A stretch of DNA of 47,199 nt. Source: Flavobacteriaceae bacterium. GTDB lineage: Bacteria; Bacteroidota; Bacteroidia; Flavobacteriales; Flavobacteriaceae. Shown here in pieces: positions 1 to 9,099 of this stretch; the stretch's first letter is position 1, and each line of letters begins with the position of its first letter. Below the pieces are notes generated by a model. The model had not been told where the DNA came from, did not search any database, and worked only from the letters and a program-made list of their open reading frames with translations. The position numbers and the translations under genes were made by a program. Location of the stretch: assembly GCA_029268555.1 (NCBI GenBank), contig JAQWNN010000015.1, positions 1-47,199 of the forward strand, written 5' to 3'.

Positions 1-190
1 GGATCATGCGAATGAAATTATAAACAAAAATAAGTCATTACATTCAGATAGTTCAATCTTCTAACTATTGAATATATGAAGTTATCTTCTTTTTATTCAC
101 AGTTATTTTTAAATTGAAAATTTGATGTAATTATTGTTTAATCTTATCACATATTAATACTAAAACCAAATCTAATTCATAATAAAAAAT

Positions 191-203
191 ACGTAAATTA
201 CGT
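191..203. promoter_or_regulatory. Short perfect inverted repeat upstream of the PhyH gene
   Basis: ACGTAA and TTACGT arms flank a single central A, ending 18 bases before the ATG of the dioxygenase gene. The place and symmetry would suit an operator for a dimeric repressor. It is short and lies in AT-rich sequence, so chance is a real alternative. No exact TAnnTTTG -7 element was found between it and the gene. Confidence 0.22.
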
Positions 204-221
204 TAACAATCATTACTTTAC

Positions 222-1184
222 ATGGAAACTCAAATTCCAAATAACAATCACAAAGATATTCCTGGAAATCCCTCTACATCAAAAAGTAGCCATCTTCGAT
301 TGAGGGAATCGGCCGATGAATCAAGTTTGAGAGTATTGAGTTTGGATGATTGGAACTTTTGGCTTAATAATGGTTATGTAGTTGTTAAAAACGCAATTTC
401 AAGATCTCAAGCCAAAAAAACAGCTGATTTTTTATGGGAGTTTGAGGAAAAAGATCCAAATAAACCTAAAGAATGGTATACATCACCTCGCGCTAAAATG
501 CAAATGAAGGAGCTTCAAGGAACAGGAATGGTAGAGGTTTATAATCATCAATATTTATGGGAAAATAGACAAACAGAACGTGTCTACAATGCATTTGTTG
601 ATATTTGGGGAACAGAAAAGCTATGGAGTACAATTGACCGTGCTAATCTTAACTTCCCAATTCAACCTGGATTTGAACATAAAGGATTTATTCACTGGGA
701 TTATGACCCGGAGACTAAGCCTCAAAATGTTCAAGGTGTATTGGCTTTATCAGATCAAATAGATCCTGAAATGGGAGGATTTCAATGTATTCCATGGCTT
801 TTTCAAAATTATGACTCATGGAAATTATCTCAGCCCAAAGAACGTGATAGATTCCAGCCTAACACAAAAGACTTGAAGAAATATATAATAAAAGTTCCTT
901 TAGAAGCTGGTGATTTATTAATATTTAATAGTCTTGAGCCCCATGGGATTCGTCCAAACAATTCCATAGATAAAGTTAGAATTGCCCAATATATATCAAT
1001 GATGCCTGCAGATGAAAAAAACCTTTCCCTAAAAGAATGGAGAATCAATTCTTGGAAAAACAGAGTTTCTCCTGAAGGACATGCTTTTCCAGGTGATCCA
1101 AGAAACTGGGAACAAACCAAATATAATAAAGCAAAACTTAGTCCACTAGGGGAAAAGTTATTAGGACTTGATTCCTGGGTCTAA
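222..1184 (+). CDS. Phytanoyl-CoA dioxygenase (PhyH) family Fe(II)/2-oxoglutarate oxygenase
   Basis: Probable cytosolic non-haem iron oxygenase of 320 residues. The facial triad is visible as His158-x-Asp160 (in GFIHWDYD) and His241 (in LEPHGIRPNNS). An arginine a few residues later (Arg244 or Arg253) could bind the 2-oxoglutarate carboxylate. Family members hydroxylate many small molecules, and nothing here fixes the substrate. The first 40 residues are polar, low in complexity and probably disordered. There is no signal peptide. The gene stands alone and converges on the rRNA methyltransferase gene. The ATG start follows a long AT-rich leader. The family call is firm; the substrate is unknown. 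Confidence 0.85.
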   Translation: METQIPNNNHKDIPGNPSTSKSSHLRLRESADESSLRVLSLDDWNFWLNNGYVVVKNAISRSQAKKTADFLWEFEEKDPNKPKEWYTSPRAKMQMKELQGTGMVEVYNHQYLWENRQTERVYNAFVDIWGTEKLWSTIDRANLNFPIQPGFEHKGFIHWDYDPETKPQNVQGVLALSDQIDPEMGGFQCIPWLFQNYDSWKLSQPKERDRFQPNTKDLKKYIIKVPLEAGDLLIFNSLEPHGIRPNNSIDKVRIAQYISMMPADEKNLSLKEWRINSWKNRVSPEGHAFPGDPRNWEQTKYNKAKLSPLGEKLLGLDSWV

Positions 1185-1269
1185 ACAAAAAACACTAAAA
1201 CTATTAATATTGCTCAAGTAATAGCAGAATCCATTGTTTATTTTGAAGGAAATTTTATAAATTATAAAA

Positions 1270-2481
1270 TCAAGTTTTTTTCAATTTCGCAATATAAAAG
1301 CCATCAAAGCCACTTTCATTTGCTAAAAAGGTTTGATCTTTTATTAATTCAAATGCTTCACCCTCTTTAGAATTTATAAAATCAGCTATTTGTAATTTAT
1401 TTTCATTTGGAAAGATTGAGCAAGTGGCATAAACCATGACACCTCCTTTTTTTACTAGGGGAGCGTTTTTATTTAAAATATCTTTTTGCAATTCTTCAAG
1501 TTCAATAATTTTCTTTGGATTCATGTGCCATTTAATTGCAGGATTTCTCCTGATTACACCAAGGCCACTGCACGGTGCATCAATTAGTACTGCATCTATT
1601 TCTCCTTTATGTCGTAGATAGAATTCTTTATTGCCAGTTGTTAATATCTGGATATTAGAGACCCCATTTCTTAATGCTCTTTTAAGGAGTTGCTCTAATT
1701 TATTTGGATCTGGATCTAGAGCAAATATTTTACCTTTATTTTTCATCAATGCAGCTAAATGGAGGCTTTTACCACCACCACCCGCACATGAATCTAGAAT
1801 TAGATTCCCTGGTTTTGGATCTATCCAACGGGCTACTCTCTGAGAATTAGCATCTTGAATTTCAAAAAAACCTTTTAAAAAAAGAGGATTTTGATTTAAA
1901 TTTTGATGCTTATCAATAATTAAGGCCTCCGGAATCTCATTGTGTTGATTAGCTTCAATATTAAAATCTTTTTTTAATTGTTTTTGAAGCTTTAGGGGAT
2001 CTTGTTTCAAAGTATTGCATCTTAAGACTAGAGAAGCTGTTTTGTTGAGTGATTGAATCTCTTTTATCCAAATAGTTTCATTAAAACTCTTTAATCCTAA
2101 ATCATCAAGCCAATCAGGTATTGACTCTATTATTTTTCTTGCTGTTGTTTTTGGATTTATGGGTAAAGAAATTTTCAAATCTTTCAGTTTTGATAACTCA
2201 TCCCATCCAGGTAAAGTTCTTCCTTTAGTCAAAAGCCAAACGCCTAGAAGTTCCCAATAATAATTCTCAGATTCTAAACTTAGGGTCCCCAGATATTCGT
2301 ACGTTCGTTTCCAACGAACACAATCTAAAACGGCTTCGCCTAGTTGCCTTCGATCTCTGGATCCCCATTTTCTATTTTGCTTTAAAAGTTTATTCAGACA
2401 AGGGCGAAGAGCCTCATTTTTTTCTAAAATTTGCTGAAGTCCTTCAACAATTCCTATTGCAATATTCCTATGTATTTTCAC
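1270..2481 (-). CDS. RsmB/NOP family 16S rRNA m5C methyltransferase
   Basis: SAM-dependent RNA cytosine-C5 methyltransferase, 403 residues. The SAM-binding loop is LDSCAGGGGKS at 229-239. Motif IV DAPCSGLG (Cys304) and motif VI YATCSIFPNEN (catalytic Cys354) give the two-cysteine signature of RNA m5C methyltransferases. The N-terminal ~140 residues probably correspond to a short NusB-like domain, so an RsmB-type enzyme acting on 16S rRNA position 967 is the best guess; another NOP2/Sun specificity is possible. The start codon is GTG, and no in-frame ATG lies between it and the upstream gene. It is the last gene of a long minus-strand run, 18 bases after the small exported protein gene. Confidence 0.85.
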   Translation of the reverse strand: MKIHRNIAIGIVEGLQQILEKNEALRPCLNKLLKQNRKWGSRDRRQLGEAVLDCVRWKRTYEYLGTLSLESENYYWELLGVWLLTKGRTLPGWDELSKLKDLKISLPINPKTTARKIIESIPDWLDDLGLKSFNETIWIKEIQSLNKTASLVLRCNTLKQDPLKLQKQLKKDFNIEANQHNEIPEALIIDKHQNLNQNPLFLKGFFEIQDANSQRVARWIDPKPGNLILDSCAGGGGKSLHLAALMKNKGKIFALDPDPNKLEQLLKRALRNGVSNIQILTTGNKEFYLRHKGEIDAVLIDAPCSGLGVIRRNPAIKWHMNPKKIIELEELQKDILNKNAPLVKKGGVMVYATCSIFPNENKLQIADFINSKEGEAFELIKDQTFLANESGFDGFYIAKLKKT

Positions 2482-2499
2482 TAGAGTAAAGGGTTCTTT

Positions 2500-2970
2500 T
2501 TATTTGCGATCCTTTTCTTTCTGTTTATTAGTATTTCGAATCCGTTTAAACATCAATTTATCAAATTCCATTTCTCGGACAAGAATCTTAAGAACAATTT
2601 CAGGACGAATAACCTCTAAAAACTTTCGATTTCGCTCGTGTTTAATGGACATGCCAAGTTGTTCTAAACTGTTGTAATCATTGATGTATTTAAAAGCATT
2701 CTCAGATGAAATTGTATCAAAAGGCTGAAGTAGCTCTTTTCTTAATTGCTTTTTAACTCTCCATACTTCATCGTGATATTGTTTTTCTGAATTTTGAAAA
2801 AGGGGTTCAAAAGATTTTTTTTCTTTATCAGATAAATCATTATTCTCGAGAATAAAACTCATTTTCATCTTTTTAATTTCTTCGAAGCCATTAATCCTTC
2901 GTTGAGCCATTGATTGATTACTCAAAAACAACGAAATTAGAATCACAGGAAAAACAAAAAATCTTTTCAT
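2500..2970 (-). CDS. Small exported protein, possibly Spy/heavy-metal-sensor-like
   Basis: A 156-residue protein starting at the ATG at 2970, with a clear signal peptide (MKRFFVFPVILISLFLSNQSMAQ). An upstream TTG at 2988 would add six residues before the signal and is less likely. The mature part is strongly charged and helical, rich in Lys, Glu and Arg. It follows the sigma and anti-sigma genes directly and overlaps neither. In Bacteroidota such third genes often encode periplasmic Spy/CpxP-like helical proteins, and the length and charge fit that, but I see no defining motif. It may belong to the envelope-stress circuit run by the neighbouring sigma factor. Confidence 0.65.
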   Translation of the reverse strand: MKRFFVFPVILISLFLSNQSMAQRRINGFEEIKKMKMSFILENNDLSDKEKKSFEPLFQNSEKQYHDEVWRVKKQLRKELLQPFDTISSENAFKYINDYNSLEQLGMSIKHERNRKFLEVIRPEIVLKILVREMEFDKLMFKRIRNTNKQKEKDRK

Positions 2971-2974
2971 TGAA

Positions 2975-3385
2975 TTATGGCTTAGCAACCTGATTTATAT
3001 TAAATTTTACGTTTTCTTCCATCATTGTTAACATTTCATAGCTGTTAAAATCTTCCAAATAATAGTTTTCAATAAAGTCATTCAGAGCTTGGTCTTTCTT
3101 AATTTTATCTGCTGTGCTAATTTGAAAAATAGAAGCAATTAATAAAATAGCAGCAGCTAATGAGGTAAATTGAAGAATTAAATTTTTTGAAGTTTTTTTA
3201 TTTGATGAATTGCTAATTTTTATAGTCTTTAGCAAAGAGGACTCTAAATTCTCAAAATACTCTTCAGGTGAACTAAAAGGGTTGAGTTTAGATATTAAAT
3301 CTTCTGAATTACAAATTTGACCTTCTAATTCATCGAAATACCTCTCGGGAATTTTAAATGGATTTTTTTGTCTTAAATTAATCAT
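2975..3385 (-). CDS. Anti-sigma-factor-like single-pass membrane protein
   Basis: A 136-residue protein with a cytoplasmic N-terminal part (1-68), one transmembrane helix (about 69-90) and a short outer tail. The N-terminal part holds two copies of one motif: NPFKIPERYFDELE at 8-21 and NPFSSPEEYFENLE at 35-48. Proteins with this PF..P..YF motif next to ECF sigma genes in Bacteroidota are taken to be anti-sigma factors. There is no classical zinc-binding HxxxCxxC motif. It overlaps the 3' end of the sigma gene by 8 bases, which suggests translational coupling. Confidence 0.65.
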   Translation of the reverse strand: MINLRQKNPFKIPERYFDELEGQICNSEDLISKLNPFSSPEEYFENLESSLLKTIKISNSSNKKTSKNLILQFTSLAAAILLIASIFQISTADKIKKDQALNDFIENYYLEDFNSYEMLTMMEENVKFNINQVAKP

Positions 3386-3920
3386 TTAATATAATTTTAA
3401 TTTTTTTTACTGCATGGTGATAGGAAGCTTTTAAAGCTCCCACACTGGTGTCCAATACTTCGGATATATCTTTATAGGACATATTATCAAAATAACGCAT
3501 ATTAAATACAATACGCTGTTTCTCAGGTAAACGGGCTATCATTTTTTGTAAATTATGAGCAGCATCATTACCATCAAAATAGGAGTCGGCCTTCAAGCCA
3601 TCTGTTTTTGCTTCAATCCATTCCTGATTTTGAATACCCATTTTTTTGGCTTTGCTATTAATAAAATTTAAAGATTCATTAGTAGCAATTCGATACATCC
3701 AGGTATACAATGAACTAGTTTCTCTGAAATTATCAATATTCAAATGAATTTTGATAAATGTATTTTGAATGACATCATGCGCATCGTCATGATCAAGAAC
3801 TAATTTTCGAATATGCCAATATAAACGTTCCTTGTATTCAGAAACTAACCTCTTAAAAGCTTTTTCTTTAGTTTCAGAATTCTTCAATGCATTAACAAAA
3901 ATGGACTGTTGTTTCGACAA
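3378..3920 (-). CDS. ECF-type RNA polymerase sigma factor
   Basis: Sigma-70 family factor of 180 residues with only regions 2 and 4. Region 2 (about 25-95) includes DHDDAHDVIQNTFIKIH and the -10-recognition stretch TSSLYTWMYRIATN. Region 4 (about 125-175) includes LPEKQRIVFNMRYFDNMSY followed by a helix-turn-helix. The start is a TTG at 3920; the frame upstream closes at a stop with no ATG, and the first internal Met lies inside region 2. It heads a three-gene unit with the anti-sigma-like and exported protein genes, 45 bases after the ABC exporter gene. Its targets cannot be read from this window. Confidence 0.9.
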   Translation of the reverse strand: MSKQQSIFVNALKNSETKEKAFKRLVSEYKERLYWHIRKLVLDHDDAHDVIQNTFIKIHLNIDNFRETSSLYTWMYRIATNESLNFINSKAKKMGIQNQEWIEAKTDGLKADSYFDGNDAAHNLQKMIARLPEKQRIVFNMRYFDNMSYKDISEVLDTSVGALKASYHHAVKKIKIILND

Positions 3921-3965
3921 AACTTTATTTTTATTAATTATATGACAAAAGATATGAATAAAAGT

Positions 3966-5792
3966 TTAATCCATCTTTTGAATTTGAACCCAGTTATTAT
4001 ATTCCTCACTCGATTCCAATAATTTTTTATGAGTTCCAGAAGCAACTATTTTTCCTTGTTTTAAAACTAAAATCAAATCAGCTTTTTGAATAGTTGAAAG
4101 CCGGTGAGCAATTACTAATGAAGTTCTGTTCTTCATTAGCTCTTCAAGCGCATTTTGAACTTCTTTTTCTGCTTCAGTATCCAGCGCTGATGTTGCCTCA
4201 TCAAGAATAAGAAGTTCAGGATCCTTAAGTAAAGCTCTTGCTATAGTCAATCTTTGTTTTTGACCACCAGAGAGTTGATTCCCCGAATCCCCAATTACAG
4301 TATCATATCCTTTTGCCATTTTTTGAATGAATTCATCTGCATTTGCAGCTATTGCTGCAGACTTAATTGCTTTAAAAGATGCTTTTGAATTTCCAAGTTT
4401 TAGATTGTTGTAAACAGTGTCATTAAACAGGATAGACTCTTGGGTAACCATGCCTATTTTTTGATAAAGACTTTCTTTTTTAATTCTATTGATTGGAACA
4501 CCATCAATTTTTATGCTTCCCTGATCAATATCATAAAATCTATTTAATAAAGAAGTTAAAGTAGTTTTTCCACTTCCAGAGGGTCCTACAAGTGCGACCA
4601 TTTGTCCTTTTGAGATTTTAAAAGATACGTCTTTTAAAACCGGTTTATTTTCATAATGAAAAGCAACTTTATCAAATATGATAGACCTCTTAAAGTAGTC
4701 CAATATATATGCATTTGGTTTATCTTTCAGTTGATCTTTTGTATTTAAAATATCAAGAATTCTCTCAGCTGCAGCATTTCCTTTTTCAATGCTATAACTT
4801 GCTTTACTGATAGCTTTTGCTGGGGTAAGAATATTGTAAGCCAGCCCCATATAAACTATGAAAGAAGTCCCAGAAATACTTCCCTCTACTAGAACCATTT
4901 TTCCCCCAAACCAAAGTAAAACTCCTATTGCTACTATACCTAAAAATTCACTTGTAGGACCTGCAAGACTGGTACGGTGTAGAAGTTGATTTGAAAAAAA
5001 ATAAAAGCGATTGGTAGCAGCTTTAAATTTTTTTTTAAAATGATCTCCTGCCAAGAAGGTCTTGATGATTTTTTGACCTTTTATTGTTTCATCAATCAAG
5101 GATAAAAAGTCCCCCTGTTTTTGCTGAACCTTGTCAGATTTACTTTTTAAATTTTTCCCTATTCTGGAAATTATCAATCCTGAAATGGGAATGAAAAATA
5201 GAACAAATAAGGTAAGCTTTGCACTAAAAAAAAGCATTGCAACCAATGAGAATAGTATAGTAAGGGGTTCCCTAACGATTAGTTCTAAAATTGATAAAAA
5301 TGAAATTTGTAATTCAGTTACATCAGATGTGATTTTAGCCATTAAATCACCCTTCTTTGTTTTACTAAAATATGAGATGGGAAGCGAAATGATTTTAAGA
5401 TAGATCTTATTTCGAAGGTCGTTAATAATCCCATTGCGCAAGTAAGTAATAAAATATAAAGCAAGATAATTGCTAATATTTTTTAATAAAAACATACTCA
5501 CTACCAATCCAATGACAAGCATTAAAGTGCCTTCTGGATCATCATCCACACGTTTTGAAATATAAAAACTTAGACTGTCTTTTAAGTAATGATGAACACT
5601 AAAAATTCCATTGTATTTGGCAGGCTCTATTCTGTTTTCAGTGGTTTCAAAAAGAACGTTGAGCATTGGTATTAAGGAGACGAACGATAATGCACTGAAA
5701 AGGGCATAAAAGGCATTAAACGTAATATTTAATAAAGCATAACTTTTGTATTTCCAGCCAAATTTTAAAATATTTAGAAATGAAGATTTCAT
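3966..5792 (-). CDS. ABC exporter, fused membrane and ATPase domains (MsbA/lipid-flippase-like)
   Basis: Half-transporter of 608 residues. The six-helix membrane domain covers about 1-330. The ATPase domain has Walker A GPSGSGKT (403-410), the signature LSGGQ (507-511) and Walker B LLILDE (527-532). The domain order and length match the MsbA-type exporters that flip lipid A or glycolipids, acting as a homodimer in the inner membrane. Its start codon overlaps the stop of the phosphohexomutase gene by one base (TAATG), so the two are translationally coupled. Next to a glycosyltransferase and a sugar mutase, an envelope-lipid or glycoconjugate substrate is plausible, but drug export cannot be excluded. 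Confidence 0.88.
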   Translation of the reverse strand: MKSSFLNILKFGWKYKSYALLNITFNAFYALFSALSFVSLIPMLNVLFETTENRIEPAKYNGIFSVHHYLKDSLSFYISKRVDDDPEGTLMLVIGLVVSMFLLKNISNYLALYFITYLRNGIINDLRNKIYLKIISLPISYFSKTKKGDLMAKITSDVTELQISFLSILELIVREPLTILFSLVAMLFFSAKLTLFVLFFIPISGLIISRIGKNLKSKSDKVQQKQGDFLSLIDETIKGQKIIKTFLAGDHFKKKFKAATNRFYFFSNQLLHRTSLAGPTSEFLGIVAIGVLLWFGGKMVLVEGSISGTSFIVYMGLAYNILTPAKAISKASYSIEKGNAAAERILDILNTKDQLKDKPNAYILDYFKRSIIFDKVAFHYENKPVLKDVSFKISKGQMVALVGPSGSGKTTLTSLLNRFYDIDQGSIKIDGVPINRIKKESLYQKIGMVTQESILFNDTVYNNLKLGNSKASFKAIKSAAIAANADEFIQKMAKGYDTVIGDSGNQLSGGQKQRLTIARALLKDPELLILDEATSALDTEAEKEVQNALEELMKNRTSLVIAHRLSTIQKADLILVLKQGKIVASGTHKKLLESSEEYNNWVQIQKMD

Positions 5793-7495
5793 TAGGGCAA
5801 AATTGCTGAGATCATATCGTTTAAACGTTTTTCAAGAATATTTTCTTGTTCTTTCCAGCTAAGTTTTAAATTAAATTCTCTATTTACACTAAAGTAATAT
5901 TTTATTTTAGGTTCTGTTCCGCTTGGACGAAGGGCAATTTTTGATCCATCTTGTAGCTTAAATATCAAAACATTTGATGGGCTGAATGCAAGTTTCCGTT
6001 TTTCTTTTAGCTTAAAATTATAAGATGTTAGATTGAGATAATCCTCTAAAACATCAACAGCTGAACCACTAATACTTTTTGGAGGATTATCTCGAAACCT
6101 TTTCATTTGATTTTCGATATATTCCACTCCAGACTTTCCTTTTTTTGTTATTGAAACCAAATGTTCTTTATAGATTCCATATTTTTTGTAGCAATCAATT
6201 AAGAGCTCAAAAAAACTACTTCCATTTTTTATTGCTTCATTTGCGACTTCACAGGCAAGTAAACTGGCAGAAATTGCGTCTTTATCACGAACTGAATCTC
6301 CAACTAAATAACCAAAACTTTCTTCACCCCCTCCAATAAATTGAAGGTCAGAAAAGTCTTCTATAAGTTTAGCTATCCATTTAAATCCAGTAAGTGTATT
6401 TTTATACTGGACACCATGGTATTCAGCAATTTTTTGAATTAATGGTGTAGAAACAATCGTAGAGGCTACAAAGCAGTTTTTATGCAACTTCTTTTGTACT
6501 GCTTTTTTTTGAAGCAAAAATTCAGTCAGAACTACCATAATTTGATTTCCATTCAAATAATACCAATCTGAATTTGAGTCTTTAACCACAAGGCCGAAGC
6601 GATCAGCATCCGGGTCAGTACCAATAACGATATCTGCTTTTTTTTCTGAAGCCAACGCAACGGCTTTTTCTAAGGCCTCTTGTTCTTCAGGATTTGGGGA
6701 GACAACTGTTGGAAAGTTACCATTGGGTTGAATTTGTTCCTGAACAATTGAAACTTTGTTATATCCTGCCTGATCTAAAACTTGAGGTAGAGCAGTAATG
6801 GAGGTTCCGTGAATTGGGGTAAAAACAATTTTAAGTAGTTTATTTTTTCTGTAGTCAAATAAGGCTGTATTTAAAACATCCTTTTGATATGCTGAGTCAA
6901 TTTCTTCATCTATGAATTTTAGTAAGTCTGGATTACCTTCAAATTTGATTGACTCAAAAGAAGTGTCTTGTATTTTCCGACTGATTGCTTTATCATGGGG
7001 CGGAACTATCTGTCCACCATCTTTTCCATAAACCTTGTATCCATTGTATTCTGGCGGATTATGAGAGGCTGTTAATACAATACCACAATGAGCATTTAAA
7101 TACCTCACAGCAAAAGAAAGTTCCGGTGTAGGTCTTAAATCGCTGAACAGATAACATTTAATACCATTTGCTGTAAAGATGTCAGCACATATTTTAGCTA
7201 GCTCTTTACTTTGGTGTCTACAATCGAAAGCTATAACAACACTCACTTTTTCATCTGTAAATTCCTTCAATAAATAATCAGAAAGTCCTTGAGTGTTTTT
7301 TCCAAGCGTATACTTATTTATCCGGTTTGTTCCTACACCCATTATTCCTCTCATCCCACCAGTGCCAAACTCCAAATCTTTATAGAACGCATCTTCTGCT
7401 TCTTTAGGCAATTTATAAAGATCTACTACTCGGTTTTGAGTATCATTATCGAATGGAGGCATTTGCCATTCAAGCATACGACTTTTAATGCACAT
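5792..7495 (-). CDS. Phospho-sugar mutase (phosphoglucomutase/phosphomannomutase family)
   Basis: Alpha-D-phosphohexomutase of 567 residues that interconverts hexose 1- and 6-phosphates through a phosphoserine. The active-site serine loop is TASHNPPEYNGYK (Ser144). The metal loop DPDADR lies at 294-299. The sugar-binding loop GGEESFGY and the phosphate-binding loop RPSGTEPK follow in the usual order. The length fits the longer PgcA-type phosphoglucomutases better than the ~460-residue bacterial PMM/PGM enzymes. It sits between the glycosyltransferase (2 bases downstream of its stop) and the ABC exporter. A role in supplying activated sugar for envelope polymers is an inference from the neighbours. 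Confidence 0.9.
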   Translation of the reverse strand: MCIKSRMLEWQMPPFDNDTQNRVVDLYKLPKEAEDAFYKDLEFGTGGMRGIMGVGTNRINKYTLGKNTQGLSDYLLKEFTDEKVSVVIAFDCRHQSKELAKICADIFTANGIKCYLFSDLRPTPELSFAVRYLNAHCGIVLTASHNPPEYNGYKVYGKDGGQIVPPHDKAISRKIQDTSFESIKFEGNPDLLKFIDEEIDSAYQKDVLNTALFDYRKNKLLKIVFTPIHGTSITALPQVLDQAGYNKVSIVQEQIQPNGNFPTVVSPNPEEQEALEKAVALASEKKADIVIGTDPDADRFGLVVKDSNSDWYYLNGNQIMVVLTEFLLQKKAVQKKLHKNCFVASTIVSTPLIQKIAEYHGVQYKNTLTGFKWIAKLIEDFSDLQFIGGGEESFGYLVGDSVRDKDAISASLLACEVANEAIKNGSSFFELLIDCYKKYGIYKEHLVSITKKGKSGVEYIENQMKRFRDNPPKSISGSAVDVLEDYLNLTSYNFKLKEKRKLAFSPSNVLIFKLQDGSKIALRPSGTEPKIKYYFSVNREFNLKLSWKEQENILEKRLNDMISAILP

Positions 7496-7497
7496 TT

Positions 7498-8451
7498 TTA
7501 TACTGTTTCTTTAATATTGTAACGATTTGTTAGTTTTGAATTTCTTAACACCAATTCTCCTAAAAACCCAGCTATAAAAAATTGACTCCCCAATATCATT
7601 AGTGTAAGTGAAATGTAGAATTCTGGGCGTTGAGTTATTAACCTAGCATTCGTGTCTAAATACAACTTGTCAATTCCAAGGTAGAGGATAAATCCAAATC
7701 CAAAAAGTAGCATAATGGTACCCCAAAGCCCAAAGAAATGCATGGGTCTTTTGCCAAAACTATTCACAAACCATAATGTAATAAGATCTAAAAAACCTTT
7801 AAAGAAACGATCAGCTCCAAATTTTGTCTTACCATACTGTCTTGCTTTATGCTGAACAACTTGTTCACCTATTTTATAAAAACCTACTTGAGAGGCAAGA
7901 ACTGGTATATAACGATGCATTTCTCCATGAACATCAATATTTTTTATAACATTTTTTCGGTATACTTTAATGCCACAATTAAAGTCATGTAATTTAATAC
8001 TTGAAACCTTTCTTGCTGCCCAATTAAATAATTTTGACGGTAAGTTTTTGAATAGCAGAGAATCAAAACGCTTTTTCTTCCAGCCCGAGATTAAATCTAA
8101 ATTGTTATCTCTTAGGGTCTGAACCATTTTTGGGAGCTCTTCTGGAGAATCTTGCAAATCACAATCCAATGTAGCTACATATTTCTTTTTAGCAGCTTTG
8201 AAACCCGCATTTAAAGCTTGTGATTTCCCATAATTTTTTGTGAAACTAATAGCTTTAACTTCATTATGCTCCTTGGCAAGAGTTTGGATTATTTCCCATG
8301 ATCCATCAGTACTTCCGTCATCAATGAAAATGACTTCTAAAGAAGATACTTTTCCCTGTAATGCTTTCAAAATCGATTCGAAAAGGGGACGTATTGACTC
8401 TTCTTCATTTAAAAGAGGTATAATGATAGAAAGTTCAAAGCTGTTTTGCAT
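7498..8451 (-). CDS. Family 2 glycosyltransferase, polyprenyl-phosphate sugar transferase type
   Basis: A 317-residue GT2 enzyme. The N-terminal catalytic GT-A domain starts at SIIIPLLNEEESI and has the nucleotide-sugar motif IDDGSTDGSW and the metal-binding region DCDLQD. Two C-terminal membrane helices (around HFFGLWGTIMLLFGFGF and LTLMILGSQFFIAGFLG) anchor it to the membrane. This layout is that of the GtrB/ArnC/dolichol-phosphate-mannose-synthase group, which moves a sugar onto a polyprenyl phosphate. The ATG at 8451 is preferred over the TTG three codons upstream, because the domain begins at once. It lies between DUF4199 and the sugar mutase in one transcription direction. Confidence 0.88.
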   Translation of the reverse strand: MQNSFELSIIIPLLNEEESIRPLFESILKALQGKVSSLEVIFIDDGSTDGSWEIIQTLAKEHNEVKAISFTKNYGKSQALNAGFKAAKKKYVATLDCDLQDSPEELPKMVQTLRDNNLDLISGWKKKRFDSLLFKNLPSKLFNWAARKVSSIKLHDFNCGIKVYRKNVIKNIDVHGEMHRYIPVLASQVGFYKIGEQVVQHKARQYGKTKFGADRFFKGFLDLITLWFVNSFGKRPMHFFGLWGTIMLLFGFGFILYLGIDKLYLDTNARLITQRPEFYISLTLMILGSQFFIAGFLGELVLRNSKLTNRYNIKETV

Positions 8452-8476
8452 TTTACACAAAACTACAAAAATTGGC

Positions 8477-9001
8477 TTACTCGGGCCTAGATTTCTTAAC
8501 GATTAAACCTCCAATTAAAGAGATAATGAATCCAAAAAATAATGCAAAAATTATTTGGACAGCTGAAAAAATTAATGGACTTGACATTTTTTCTTGTATC
8601 GATCGAGTTGTGTCTAGGGCCTCTTGAGGTATTTCAGGATTTTCAGCACGCAGTGTATCTATTGTTAAATCAAGTGATTTTTGCATTGTATCAGGATCTA
8701 AAAAGTTAACAAGTATTTGAGTATAAATAATCCCTATTAAAGCAGACACTAAAGAAACTCCTAACCCCGTTTTTAGACATTCAGATAGAGAAACAAAGCC
8801 TTGATTTTGATTTTTAAATGATATAAAAGAATAAAGCAGTACTCCTACCATTATAATAAGAGAAACTATTCCTGCAGTAGAATCGTTTTTGTAATGCATA
8901 TCAAGAAAAAAAAGCATTAGTTGAAATATAACAGAAATTGAACCTAGAATAACGCCAAAAGTAATTATAGTTGATTTAATCGAAGGAGCCTGATTATCCA
9001 T
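8477..9001 (-). CDS. DUF4199 family integral membrane protein
   Basis: A 174-residue protein with four predicted membrane helices: about 10-32, 40-60, 78-100 and 145-168 in the ATG-start numbering. A charged linker rich in Asp, Glu and Gln lies between helices 3 and 4. It matches the Bacteroidota DUF4199 family, whose function is unknown and which often sits directly before a GT2 gene, as here. The ATG at 9001 is chosen over the TTG at 9010. A TAAATTTG element at 9015-9008 on this strand ends only 6 bases before the ATG; if it is used, the mRNA would be almost leaderless. Confidence 0.8.
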   Translation of the reverse strand: MDNQAPSIKSTIITFGVILGSISVIFQLMLFFLDMHYKNDSTAGIVSLIIMVGVLLYSFISFKNQNQGFVSLSECLKTGLGVSLVSALIGIIYTQILVNFLDPDTMQKSLDLTIDTLRAENPEIPQEALDTTRSIQEKMSSPLIFSAVQIIFALFFGFIISLIGGLIVKKSRPE

Positions 9002-9075
9002 ATTTTTCAAATTTAGATTCTTTAGCGAATATAAAAAAAGATATATGGGTTCGTGTTATTTTAAAAAATAAAAAT

Positions 9076-9083
9076 TAAATTTG
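9076..9083 (+). promoter_or_regulatory. -7 promoter element for rpmE2
   Basis: TAAATTTG matches the Bacteroidota -7 consensus TAnnTTTG and ends 16 bases before the rpmE2 ATG. No clear TTG -33 box sits 19-20 bases upstream, so only the -7 element is supported. Confidence 0.5.
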
Positions 9084-9099
9084 TGCTCGAATTTATATT

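Noticed and set aside
1-221. A gene end or RNA at the left edge
   Set aside because: No open frame or stable fold is visible; apart from the short palindrome at 191-203 it is plain AT-rich sequence.
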